Of a stretch of DNA of 64,000 bases, positions 45,189 to 54,400 are shown one piece after another. The notes under the pieces are model-generated. The model was not told the origin of the DNA, did not search any database, and worked only from the letters and a program-made list of their open reading frames with translations. This stretch comes from Janibacter sp. Soil728. GTDB lineage: Bacteria; Actinomycetota; Actinomycetes; Actinomycetales; Dermatophilaceae. Where the stretch lies: assembly GCF_001428305.1 (NCBI RefSeq), contig NZ_LMRZ01000001.1:310289-374288 (forward strand), given 5' to 3'. A program made the translations under genes and the position numbers. Position 1 is the stretch's first letter; each line of letters opens with the position of its first letter.

Positions 45189-46571
45189 ATGACCACGCAG
45201 GGGAGCCGGGGCGGTGAGGGGACCGCCGTGACCGAGCGACGTCGACGACCGACGTGGCTGCGGGCGATCTCCGGCGCCCTGGTGACCCTGCTCGTCGTCG
45301 TGATCGGGATCCTCGCCGTCCGTGCCGATGGTCAGCCGGTCCACGACGTCGCCCTCACTGACGGCAGCGTCTGGGTGTCGGGTGGTCGCACGGGCGACTG
45401 GGCCCGGGTCAACACCGGTGCGCACGGCTTCGATCTCGTCATGCAGGAGGCGGCACCCGGGGCCGGAGAATCGACGGCGGCACGCCCCGACGTGCTGCAG
45501 GACGGGCGCAACGCCGTCGGCGTCACGAGCGACCTGCGACTCGTCGCCTTCGACTCACGGACGGGAGAGCCCATCGACGGCGTGGTGCAGGTGCCCCCGC
45601 CCACCTATGTCACCGGCGTGGACTTCCACGAGCCCGGGCTGGTCGCGATGCACGGCAACACCCTGGCCGTGGTGGACCAGACGACGGGACGGGTCTGGGC
45701 CAAACGCCTGGACCCCAAGGGAGGGACCCCGATCGGTGACCTCCGGGACAACGGTGGGCTGGCGACGGTGGGTGCCAACGCGGCGGTCACCGTCGACCTC
45801 GACGGGGACGTCATGGCCGTCTCGGCAGACACGGGCATCGTCGTCGAGATCCCCGCGAAGGGAACCGGGTTCGGCTCGCCCGAGCGCACCGACCTGGGCT
45901 TCACGGGCGGCCGCGCCGCGGACATCACCGCAGTCGGTGACACCTGGGTGGTCCTCGATCTCGAGAAGGGGGAGGTTCACGTCGAGGGGCAGGACAGCCC
46001 GCAGGAGCTGCCGGGCGAGAGCCAGCCGACCGCCGGGGTCACCCTCACGATGGCCACGCTCCAGCAACCCGGTCCGAGCAGCGATGTCGTCGCCTTCCAG
46101 ACGAGGGAGCGGGCCGGGTACCTGCCCGTCACGCAGGGGTCCGTCCAGGCGAACGGTTCGGCCGGCATTGTCTCAGGCATGGTCAGCGACAAGCGCACGA
46201 CGCGCTACCAACGCATCTCCGAGCCGGCCGTCAACGGGGACTGCCTCTACGCAGCCTGGGGCGATGGTGCCGCCGTCCGGTGGGGTTCGGTCTGCGGCGC
46301 GCAGGAGGTACCGGCTGGTGAGCTGTCGAGTCCCGGGACCCTGGCTCGCCGACACGGTGTCGCGGTCCGGCACAACCGTGGGCAGCTGCTCCTCAACGAC
46401 CTCGACACGGGGCGCGTGTACGACCTGACGCTGACCGGCGATCTGCGGATCGACACCTGGCCCTCGTCGACATCGCCGGCCAAGAAGGCCACGAAGAAGG
46501 CCACGAAGAAGAAGACCGCGACGTCGAAGAAGACGTCTCCGGTCACGAAGTCCACCACGACATCCGGATGA
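45189..46571 (+). CDS. Membrane-anchored beta-propeller-like protein
   Basis: The 460-residue protein has a basic N-terminus, one membrane segment (about 24-46) and a large exported region with repeating four-strand blades (for example VHDVALTDGSVWVSGG, AVTVDLDGDVMAVSADTGIVVEIP, AVRHNRGQLLLNDLDTGRVYDLTL), suggesting a WD/PQQ-like propeller. The tail is Lys/Thr/Ala-rich. Similar-looking genes precede MoxR-DUF58-transglutaminase genes in other actinobacteria, often with fibronectin domains; none is visible here. No function is assigned. GTG at 45228 is an alternative start. Confidence 0.6.
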   Translation: MTTQGSRGGEGTAVTERRRRPTWLRAISGALVTLLVVVIGILAVRADGQPVHDVALTDGSVWVSGGRTGDWARVNTGAHGFDLVMQEAAPGAGESTAARPDVLQDGRNAVGVTSDLRLVAFDSRTGEPIDGVVQVPPPTYVTGVDFHEPGLVAMHGNTLAVVDQTTGRVWAKRLDPKGGTPIGDLRDNGGLATVGANAAVTVDLDGDVMAVSADTGIVVEIPAKGTGFGSPERTDLGFTGGRAADITAVGDTWVVLDLEKGEVHVEGQDSPQELPGESQPTAGVTLTMATLQQPGPSSDVVAFQTRERAGYLPVTQGSVQANGSAGIVSGMVSDKRTTRYQRISEPAVNGDCLYAAWGDGAAVRWGSVCGAQEVPAGELSSPGTLARRHGVAVRHNRGQLLLNDLDTGRVYDLTLTGDLRIDTWPSSTSPAKKATKKATKKKTATSKKTSPVTKSTTTSG

Positions 46572-46584
46572 GGAAGCAGGAACG

Positions 46585-47553
46585 ATGAGCGTCTCCCAGG
46601 AGCAGGCCGGCTGGTTCAGTCATGCCTTCCAGCAGATGGTCGGCAACATCGACCAGGTCATCCTCGGCAAGCAGCACGTGGTGCGGCTGGCCCTGACCTG
46701 CCTGCTCTCCGAGGGGCACCTGCTCCTCGAGGACTACCCCGGCACCGGCAAGACCCAGCTGGCCCGGGCCATCGCGGCGACGGTCCAGGGCAGCAGCAGC
46801 CGGATCCAGTTCACCCCTGACCTGCTCCCGAGCGATGTCACGGGAGTGACGATCTACGACCAGCAGAGCAAGAAGTTCGACTTCCACCGCGGACCGATCT
46901 TCGCGTCGATCGTCCTCGCGGACGAGATCAACCGCGCCTCTCCCAAGACCCAGTCGGCGCTGCTCGAGGTCATGGAGGAGGGGCGGGTGACGGTGGACGG
47001 CACCACCCACGACGTCGGCTCGCCCTTCATGGTCGTCGCGACGCAGAACCCCATCGAGCAAGCCGGCACCTACCGCCTGCCCGAGGCCCAGCTCGACCGC
47101 TTCCTCATGAAGACCTCGCTGGGCTACCCCGATCACGAGGCGACCGTCGCCGTGCTCGCCGACTCGGCCCGACGGGATCGGACCCAGGGGCTGCGACCGG
47201 TCGTCACGTCCAAGGTCGTCACCGACATGGCCAAGCTCGCGGACCAGGTGCACGTCGACGCGGCGATCCTCGCCTACGTCTCCCGCATCGCCGAGGAGAG
47301 CCGCCGCCACCGGGATGTCCGGCTCGGACTGTCCGTGCGCGGATGCCTCGCCTTCGTGCGGTGTGCCAAGACCTGGGCCGCCGGCCAGAGCCGCACGCAC
47401 GTCGTCCCCGACGACATCAAGATGCTCGCCGAGCCGGTGATGAGCCACCGGTTGCTGCTGTCCGCGGAGGCGGAGTTCGCCGGAGTGCAGGTCACCGACG
47501 TCATCGGCCGGATCCTCGGCCAGGTCGCTCCTCCGACCGAGCGCGTGGCCTGA
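46585..47553 (+). CDS. MoxR family AAA+ ATPase
   Basis: A 322-residue chaperone-type ATPase with Walker A YPGTGKTQLA, Walker B ADEINRASPKTQSALLEVMEE, and sensor TQNPIEQAGTYRLPEAQLDRF, all intact. MoxR ATPases assist maturation of partner proteins, often of the DUF58 type, as encoded just downstream. It starts at ATG 46585 with AGGAA upstream and ends 7 bp before the DUF58 gene. Confidence 0.92.
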   Translation: MSVSQEQAGWFSHAFQQMVGNIDQVILGKQHVVRLALTCLLSEGHLLLEDYPGTGKTQLARAIAATVQGSSSRIQFTPDLLPSDVTGVTIYDQQSKKFDFHRGPIFASIVLADEINRASPKTQSALLEVMEEGRVTVDGTTHDVGSPFMVVATQNPIEQAGTYRLPEAQLDRFLMKTSLGYPDHEATVAVLADSARRDRTQGLRPVVTSKVVTDMAKLADQVHVDAAILAYVSRIAEESRRHRDVRLGLSVRGCLAFVRCAKTWAAGQSRTHVVPDDIKMLAEPVMSHRLLLSAEAEFAGVQVTDVIGRILGQVAPPTERVA

Positions 47554-47560
47554 CCCTGCG

Positions 47561-48979
47561 ATGACTTCAGGACTGCCGACCCCGCCCCCCGACGCCCCCC
47601 GTGGGCGTGGTCGGGTGCGCTCGGACGCCCCCGCGAGAGCGGCTGGGGGAGGCGACGAGGCCCGGTTGGAGCAGATGGCCAGGTCAACCCGTGAGCGCGC
47701 CTCGGGTACGCGGCGCACGGTCACCCTCCCGGGCGCCTCGGTCGTCGCCGCGGGCAAGGGTGCGGGTCGCGCAGTCCGTCAGGGCGTCGTGGCCACCGAT
47801 GGACGGGTGCGGCGAAGGTGGTTCGGAGGTCGGCTCGACTGGATCACACCCCTGGGCTGGAGCTTCGTCGGTATCGGGCTGCTGCTGTGGTTGCTCGGTG
47901 CCCTCCTCGGGTGGGTCGAGCTGACGACCTTGGCAGCGGTGACCCTCACCCTCGTCCTGCTGTGCGTGCTGGTCTCCCTCGGACGGCACCGCGCCGACGT
48001 TGACCTCGTCGTCGAGCCCCTGCGGGTGGACATCGGTGGGCTGGCCCAGGGACACCTCGTGCTGACCAATGTCTCCCGGCGCACGATGCTCCCCTCGCTC
48101 GTGCGGCTGCCCGTCGGCGACGCCGAGGAGCTCATCCCGGTCCCCGTCCTGCGCAAGGGTGCTCAGCACCGCATCTCCTTCCCGATCACGTCCCCGCGGC
48201 GGGGCGTCATCCCGGTCGGCCCCCCGACGACGGTGCTCGGGGACCCTCTCGGGGTCACCCGCCGGACCACGACCTTCGGGACCCGGCAGCTCATGCACGT
48301 CCACCCGCGCCACATCGCCCTCGAGTCCGGCGCGCACGGCCTCCTGCGTGACCTGGAGGGCGAGGTCACCCCCGACCTGTCGATGGCTGACATCTCCTTC
48401 CACGCGTTGCGCGAGTACGAGCCGGGGGACGACCGTCGCCACGTGCACTGGAGGTCCTCGGCCAAGCACGACAAGCTGCTGGTCCGCCAGTTCCAGGAGA
48501 CCCGGCGCTCGCACCTGGGCATCGTCGTCGACACGGACCCCGCGATGTACACCGACGGCGAAGGGGGCGTGGAGACGGCCATCGCCGTGGCCGCCTCGTT
48601 GATGGTCCAGTCGATCAAGGACGAGCAGGAGGCCAGCGTCGTGTGCAACGACGCTCTCGCGTCGCGCACGACCGTTCCCCTCGTCCTGGACACCCTCACG
48701 ACGGCCACCACCGGTCGCGTCGACCTCGTGCGCTCCGCGCGCGCCGTCGTCCAGCGCGCCCCCGACTCCTCGGTCGCGGTGCTGTGCACGGGGCCGGGCC
48801 GGGCCTTCCTCGAGATCCAGCAGTGCCTCGGCGAGTTCGAGGCCGAGGTGCACAAGGTGGCTGTCGTCGTCGACCCGCGCGCGCAGACCAGCCTGCGACG
48901 GGTCCGAGGTCTGAGCATCATCACCGTCACCGAGCTGTCCGACCTCGGTCGGGTCGTCGGCGGGCTGGTGCCGGCATGA
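47561..48979 (+). CDS. DUF58 family membrane protein
   Basis: The 472-residue protein has a basic, disordered N-terminus, two membrane segments (about 104-140, WSFVGIGLLLWLLGALLGW and TLAAVTLTLVLLCVLVSL) and the DUF58 core with YEPGDDRRHVHWRSSAKHDKLLVRQFQETRR. DUF58 proteins pair with MoxR ATPases. Their biochemical role is unsettled, but a VWA-like fold is proposed for the C-terminal part. It overlaps the transglutaminase-like gene by 4 bp. Confidence 0.88.
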   Translation: MTSGLPTPPPDAPRGRGRVRSDAPARAAGGGDEARLEQMARSTRERASGTRRTVTLPGASVVAAGKGAGRAVRQGVVATDGRVRRRWFGGRLDWITPLGWSFVGIGLLLWLLGALLGWVELTTLAAVTLTLVLLCVLVSLGRHRADVDLVVEPLRVDIGGLAQGHLVLTNVSRRTMLPSLVRLPVGDAEELIPVPVLRKGAQHRISFPITSPRRGVIPVGPPTTVLGDPLGVTRRTTTFGTRQLMHVHPRHIALESGAHGLLRDLEGEVTPDLSMADISFHALREYEPGDDRRHVHWRSSAKHDKLLVRQFQETRRSHLGIVVDTDPAMYTDGEGGVETAIAVAASLMVQSIKDEQEASVVCNDALASRTTVPLVLDTLTTATTGRVDLVRSARAVVQRAPDSSVAVLCTGPGRAFLEIQQCLGEFEAEVHKVAVVVDPRAQTSLRRVRGLSIITVTELSDLGRVVGGLVPA

Positions 48980-51408
48980 GCGGGGAGCGGAGCGCGGGCA
49001 GCACCCTGATCGGGGCCCCGAAGCCGGGGATGATCAAGCCCCAGCTCACGACCGGGGAAAAGGTCCGTGCCACGCTCGGGCGGATGCGGCCCGGGCGAGG
49101 GACCTGGGTCGACACCTTCTTCGCGATGGCCGTCGTCACCTGTGCGCTCGTCGGTCTGCGGACCGTCCTCTTCGGCTGGCAGTGGTGGCAGGCGGTCGCG
49201 GTGGGCGTCCTCCTCGGCCTGGTCGTGGGCCACGTCCAGGGCACCTACCGATGGCCACTCATCGCGATCACCGCGCTCGGGGCGCTCCTCTACTTCCTGC
49301 TCGGCGGTCCGCTGGCGGTCCGGGACGACCTGAGATGGGGGATCCTCCCCACCGGTCAGACCTTCAAGGACCTCGCCGCCGGGCCCACGAGCGGCTGGAT
49401 GGACCTGGTGACCCTCGTCCCGCCCGTCGACGCCCGGGGGCGCTACCTGGCGTTCGCCTTCTTCCTGGCTCTCGTCGGGACCACGATCACCTACGCGACC
49501 GCGCGCGTGACGAGGTCGCGGCTGCGACTGGTGCTTCCCCCCTTCGTCCTGCTGGGGGTGACCATCGCCCTCGGGACGACGCAGCCCGCTGCCCGGTGGG
49601 TGCACGGACTCCTCCTCGGGGTCCTGCTCATCGGGTGGCTGTCGGTACGGGACCACCTCGACCCCGAGGTCGGCATCGCCCGTCCGGGTGCGCGTCGCCC
49701 CGCGCTGTCCCGGGTCATCTCGGGGATCGTGATCCTCGGCCTCGCGACCCTCGTGGGGGCCGTCATCGGGCCGCGCCTGCCGGGGCTGGGGTCGCCGAGC
49801 GACCGTCAGGTCGTGCGGACCGGTGTCGTGCCCGGTCACGACGCCACCATGCTGGCCTCGCCGCTCTCGCAGTACCGGGAGTTCACCAGGGCGAGTCCCT
49901 CCGGCATGTACGACCGCCAGCTCCTGCAGGTGGACGGGGTGCCGGCAACCACGCCGATGCGACTGGCCACCCTCGACACGTGGGACGGTTCGACCTGGGG
50001 CATCGCCGGCCGAGGTGATGCTCGGGCCGACGCGGGTCGGGCCTTCCAGCAGTTCGGTCGCCGGGTCGGGGTCCTCGCCAGCGGGTCGACCACGCAGGTC
50101 CGGGTCAGCGTCCCGGACGGCGGGTACCGCAGCCCCTGGATCCTCACGACCGGTCGCGTCGAGGGCATCGAGTTCCTCGGGTCGGCGCAGGAACGCCTGC
50201 GGGACCAGGCCTGGCTCAATCTCAGCACCAACACCGTGCTCGTCCCCCCGGGGATCGCGCCGGGTGACGTCTACGAGGTCCGCACGGAGCTGCCGCCGAC
50301 CGGTGCCGGCGCGCTGCCCGAGGAGCTGCGGGTCGCTGCGGGCAGCATGCCGATCAGCGGGGACGCGAGCTTCGTCGACGGACGGATCCAGGCGTGGAAG
50401 GGGGACGCGACCGACCGTTGGGGTCAGTTCCGCGCCATCGCCACGACGATGCGTGAGGAGGGGACCTACACCGACGGGACGCCGGCGACGAGCAAGAAGC
50501 CCCTGGCCGAGGCCGAGCGCTCGGGGCGGGCACGCTCGAGCCTGCTGTACCCGGCCGGGCACGGGCTCGGCCGACTGGACGACTTCCTCAACTCCGACCC
50601 GCTCGCCGGCAACGACGAGCAGTACGCCGCGACACTGGCGCTCATCGGCAACCGACTGGGCATCCCCACCCGGGTCGTCGTCGGTGCCACCGCCACCGAT
50701 GACGGGGTGGTGCGGGGCCGAGACATCCACGCCTGGGTCGAGGTCCGGCAGACCGATGGTCAGTGGTTCCAGGTCCTGCCGCAGACCTTCATACCGGACG
50801 CCGTCGAGCAGGCCACCCCGGCCGGCGCCGCCCCGACCGCGTGGACGGCGCCCGAGGTCACGCCACCCCCGCCGCCCCCACCGCCGCCGGTCGCGCCACC
50901 CGAGCCGGTCGTCGACTGGTCCTCCCCGTCGACCTGGCCGCTGTGGGCCCAGCTGCTCGGCGTCTTCGGTGGTGTGCCGCTGCTCCTCCTGCTGCTCACG
51001 CCCGTCGTCACCGCCACCCGGCGAGCCATCCGGCTGCGACGCGGCAGTCCCGATCGTCGGGTGGGTCGGGCGTGGAACGACCTCGTCGAGGAGGCCGGGG
51101 TGCTCGGCCGCCGACTGCCTGCCGGGGCCACCCGGCTCGAGCAGGCCCGTGCCCTCGGGCAGTCCAGCGGTGCCGTGCCCGCTGCGGTGAGGGCCGACGG
51201 CCTGATCTTCGGTGAGGCGCCACCCCGACCGGCCGACGTCAGCGCGTGGCAGGCCGAGCTACGGCGCGTGCGTCGCCGGATGCGGCGAGAGACTCCCTTC
51301 GTCACCCGGCTGCGGGCGACCTTCGACCCACGACCGCTGTTCTCCCACCAGGAGGACATCGGACTGCACGACTCCACCACCGCCCCCACCCGGAAGGCGC
51401 TTCGATGA
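48976..51408 (+). CDS. Transglutaminase-like membrane protein lacking the catalytic cysteine
   Basis: The 810-residue protein has about six N-terminal membrane segments (residues about 45-260), an extracytoplasmic region with a transglutaminase-like core, a proline run, one C-terminal membrane segment (about 655-680) and a cytoplasmic tail, as in TgpA-like proteins. In the core, NDEQYAATLALIGNRLGIPTRVVVG puts Asp547 where active enzymes carry Cys, while the His (HAWVEV, His585) is kept. It may therefore be a binding or structural protein. It overlaps the genes on both sides by ATGA and belongs to the MoxR-DUF58-transglutaminase set. Confidence 0.85.
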   Translation: MSGERSAGSTLIGAPKPGMIKPQLTTGEKVRATLGRMRPGRGTWVDTFFAMAVVTCALVGLRTVLFGWQWWQAVAVGVLLGLVVGHVQGTYRWPLIAITALGALLYFLLGGPLAVRDDLRWGILPTGQTFKDLAAGPTSGWMDLVTLVPPVDARGRYLAFAFFLALVGTTITYATARVTRSRLRLVLPPFVLLGVTIALGTTQPAARWVHGLLLGVLLIGWLSVRDHLDPEVGIARPGARRPALSRVISGIVILGLATLVGAVIGPRLPGLGSPSDRQVVRTGVVPGHDATMLASPLSQYREFTRASPSGMYDRQLLQVDGVPATTPMRLATLDTWDGSTWGIAGRGDARADAGRAFQQFGRRVGVLASGSTTQVRVSVPDGGYRSPWILTTGRVEGIEFLGSAQERLRDQAWLNLSTNTVLVPPGIAPGDVYEVRTELPPTGAGALPEELRVAAGSMPISGDASFVDGRIQAWKGDATDRWGQFRAIATTMREEGTYTDGTPATSKKPLAEAERSGRARSSLLYPAGHGLGRLDDFLNSDPLAGNDEQYAATLALIGNRLGIPTRVVVGATATDDGVVRGRDIHAWVEVRQTDGQWFQVLPQTFIPDAVEQATPAGAAPTAWTAPEVTPPPPPPPPPVAPPEPVVDWSSPSTWPLWAQLLGVFGGVPLLLLLLTPVVTATRRAIRLRRGSPDRRVGRAWNDLVEEAGVLGRRLPAGATRLEQARALGQSSGAVPAAVRADGLIFGEAPPRPADVSAWQAELRRVRRRMRRETPFVTRLRATFDPRPLFSHQEDIGLHDSTTAPTRKALR

Positions 51409-54400
51409 AGCTGATGTTCACCCTCCGCGGGTCCGACAACGAGGACACCGACCTCGTCGCGACCGTCGACGGCCGCACCACCGTCGGGGACCTGGCCGAG
51501 CACCTCGTGCTCGCGGACCCGCGGCGGCAGCGCGCCGGAAGCAGCTACGAGAGGCCCGACCTGGGTCAGACGACCTTGGCGCTGGTCAACGAGAACTTCC
51601 GCGCGGTCGACCCCCACACGACGGTGCAGGAGTCGGGGCTGCGCTCGGGTGCGCACGTGAGCGTCACCCGACGTTCCTCCGGCTACCAGGACACCGAGGC
51701 ACCGATCGCGGTCGCCACGGTCGTCGCCGGACCGGACGCCGGACGCGAGTACGCCCTGCAACGCGGGACCTCCCACGTCGGGCGCGGCCGGGACTGCGAG
51801 GTGCAGATCAACGACGCCTCCGTCTCCCGCAAGCACGCCAAGCTCCTCGTCGCCGACGTCGTGGAGGTCACCGACCTCGGGTCGTCCAACGGCGTGGTCG
51901 TCGGGGACGAGCACGTGGACCGGGCCATCCTGCGCGAGGGCGAGGCCTTCACGATCGGGGACACGACCTTCGAGATCTCGACGCGCACCGCCGCGGCCGG
52001 AGTGACCACGACCGAGTCGGGCGACGTGGCCTTCACGCGCTCGCCGCGGATCTCCCCCGTCTACCAGGGCCTGCAGTTCGAGGTCCCGGACCTGCCTGAG
52101 CGCGGCAAGCCGCAGCGCATCCCCCTCGCGATGATGATCGTGCCCGTCTTCATGGGCGCCACGCTCTTCGCCATCACCCGCTCGCGCTTCACGATCATGT
52201 TCATGCTCATGATGCCGATGATGATGCTGGCCAACGCCTGGGAGTCCAAGCGGCGCGTGCGGCTCGACTTCGAGGAGGCCATGGTCGACTTCCGCGAAGA
52301 CGTCGGCTACCTCGTCGAGGACATCGAGACCGAGCTGGACCGCGAGCACGACACCCGCCGCCAGGAGCACCCGGCAGTGGCCGAGCTCGGGCAGGCCGTC
52401 GCCGCCCACCACCCGCTCATGTGGACCCGTCGTCCGGGAGAGCCCGGCTACCTCGAGTACCGACTCGGCCTGGGGGTTCGGCCCAGCCGCAGCGAGATCA
52501 AGCTGCCCAAGATGGGACGCAGCCGGGCCGAGGCCTGGCTCGAGGTGTCCACCCTGATGCAGGGCCTGGGCGTGGTCGCCGACGTCCCGGTCACGGCACA
52601 CCCGCTCCTCGACGGAGCGATCGGTGTCTCGGGCCCGCGTGAGGCGGCGCTCGGGCTCGCTCGCTCGATCATCGTGCAGACGATGTCCGCGCACTCGCCC
52701 GCAGAGGTCGTCCTCTGCGCGCTCGCCTCGACGACATCGGCGCGCGACTGGGACTGGTTGAAGTGGGTCCCGCACGCCACGTCCCCGCAGAGCCCCTTCG
52801 ACGTGCAGCAGACGGCCAGCTCGAGGCCGGGCTGTGCCGCGATCATGGAGCAGCTCGAGTCGCTCGTCGCGAGCCGGAGCGCCAAGGACGGTCCCGGCGC
52901 AGGCGGGCCCTCGGTCGTGGTGCTCATCGAGAACGACGCCCCCATCGAGCGAGCCCGGCTCGTCCAGCTGGCCGAGGCGGGGTGGAAGGTCGGGGTCGTC
53001 GTCGTCTGGGTCTCCCCGGTGACCGAGCAGCTGCCGGCGGCCTGCCGGACCTTCGTCGAGGTCGGGGACGGCGGCCGGTGCCGCGTCGGCTGGGTCGGTC
53101 CGGCACAGCTGGCCGCCGACGTGCAGGCGGACCCCATCCCCCTTCGTGATGCGGTGACGGTCGCTCGTCAGCTCGCGCCCATCACCGACTCCAGCGCGCT
53201 GGCCAGAGACGACTCGGACATCCCACGGTCGGTGTCCTACCTCGCCCTCGTGGGCACGGAGATCGCCCACTCGGAGACGGCCGTCATCGAGAGGTGGAAC
53301 GAAAATCGCTCGATCCTCACCGGGCCGCACGCGCCACCCACGCCCAACCGCAAGCCGGGCTCGCTGCGTGCCGTCATCGGGCAGTCCGCGATGGGCACGC
53401 ACAGCGTGGACCTGCGTACCGACGGCCCGCACGCTCTCGTCGGTGGCACCACGGGCGCCGGCAAGTCGGAGCTGCTCCAGGCCTGGATCCTCGGCATGGC
53501 CACGGCCAACAGCCCACAGCGAGTGACCTTCCTCCTCGTGGACTACAAAGGCGGTTCGGCCTTCCGTGACTGCGTCCAGCTGCCGCACACCGTCGGCATG
53601 GTCACGGACCTCTCGCCGCACCTGGTGCGCCGGGCGCTCGCCTCGCTGTCGGCGGAGCTGCACTACCGCGAGCACCTGCTCGCCCGGTACAAGGCCAAGG
53701 ACCTCATCGAGCTCGAGCGACGCGGTGAGGTCGAGGCGCCACCGAGCCTGATCATCATCGTCGACGAGTTCGCCGCCCTGGTGCAGGAGGTTCCCGACTT
53801 CGTCGATGGCGTCGTCAACATCGCCCAGCGAGGCCGTTCCCTCGGTATTCACCTCATCCTCGCGACCCAGCGGCCGGCCGGTGTCATCAAGGACAACCTG
53901 CGCGCCAACACCAACCTGCGGATGGCCTTGCGCATGGCGGACACGGACGACTCGACCGATGTCCTCGGGACCCCGGACGCGGCCTACTTCGATCCGGCCC
54001 TGCCCGGCCGCGCGCTGGCCAAGTCCGGCCCCGGGCGGCTCGTCCCCTTCCAGACGGGGTATGCCGGAGGGTGGACGAGCAACACGCCGCCCCCGCCGGA
54101 CATGCTCGTCTCGACCCTCGCCTTCGGCGCGCCCGTGGCGTGGGAGCTGCCGGCGAAGCCGCAGGGTGACGAGGAGGCCGACCTGGGTCCGACGGACATC
54201 CAGCGGGTCGTCGACACCGTCGAACGCGCCCGGGTCGAGGCCCAGCTGCCGCTTCCCCGAAAGCCCTGGTTGTCGGAGCTCGCCGAGGTCTACGAGCTGG
54301 CCAAGCTGCCGACGGAGCGTCGTGACGACGAGCTGGTCATCGGCATCGCCGACAACCCGGAGCGGCAGAGCCAGCCGGCGATCTCCTTCCGTCCCGACGT

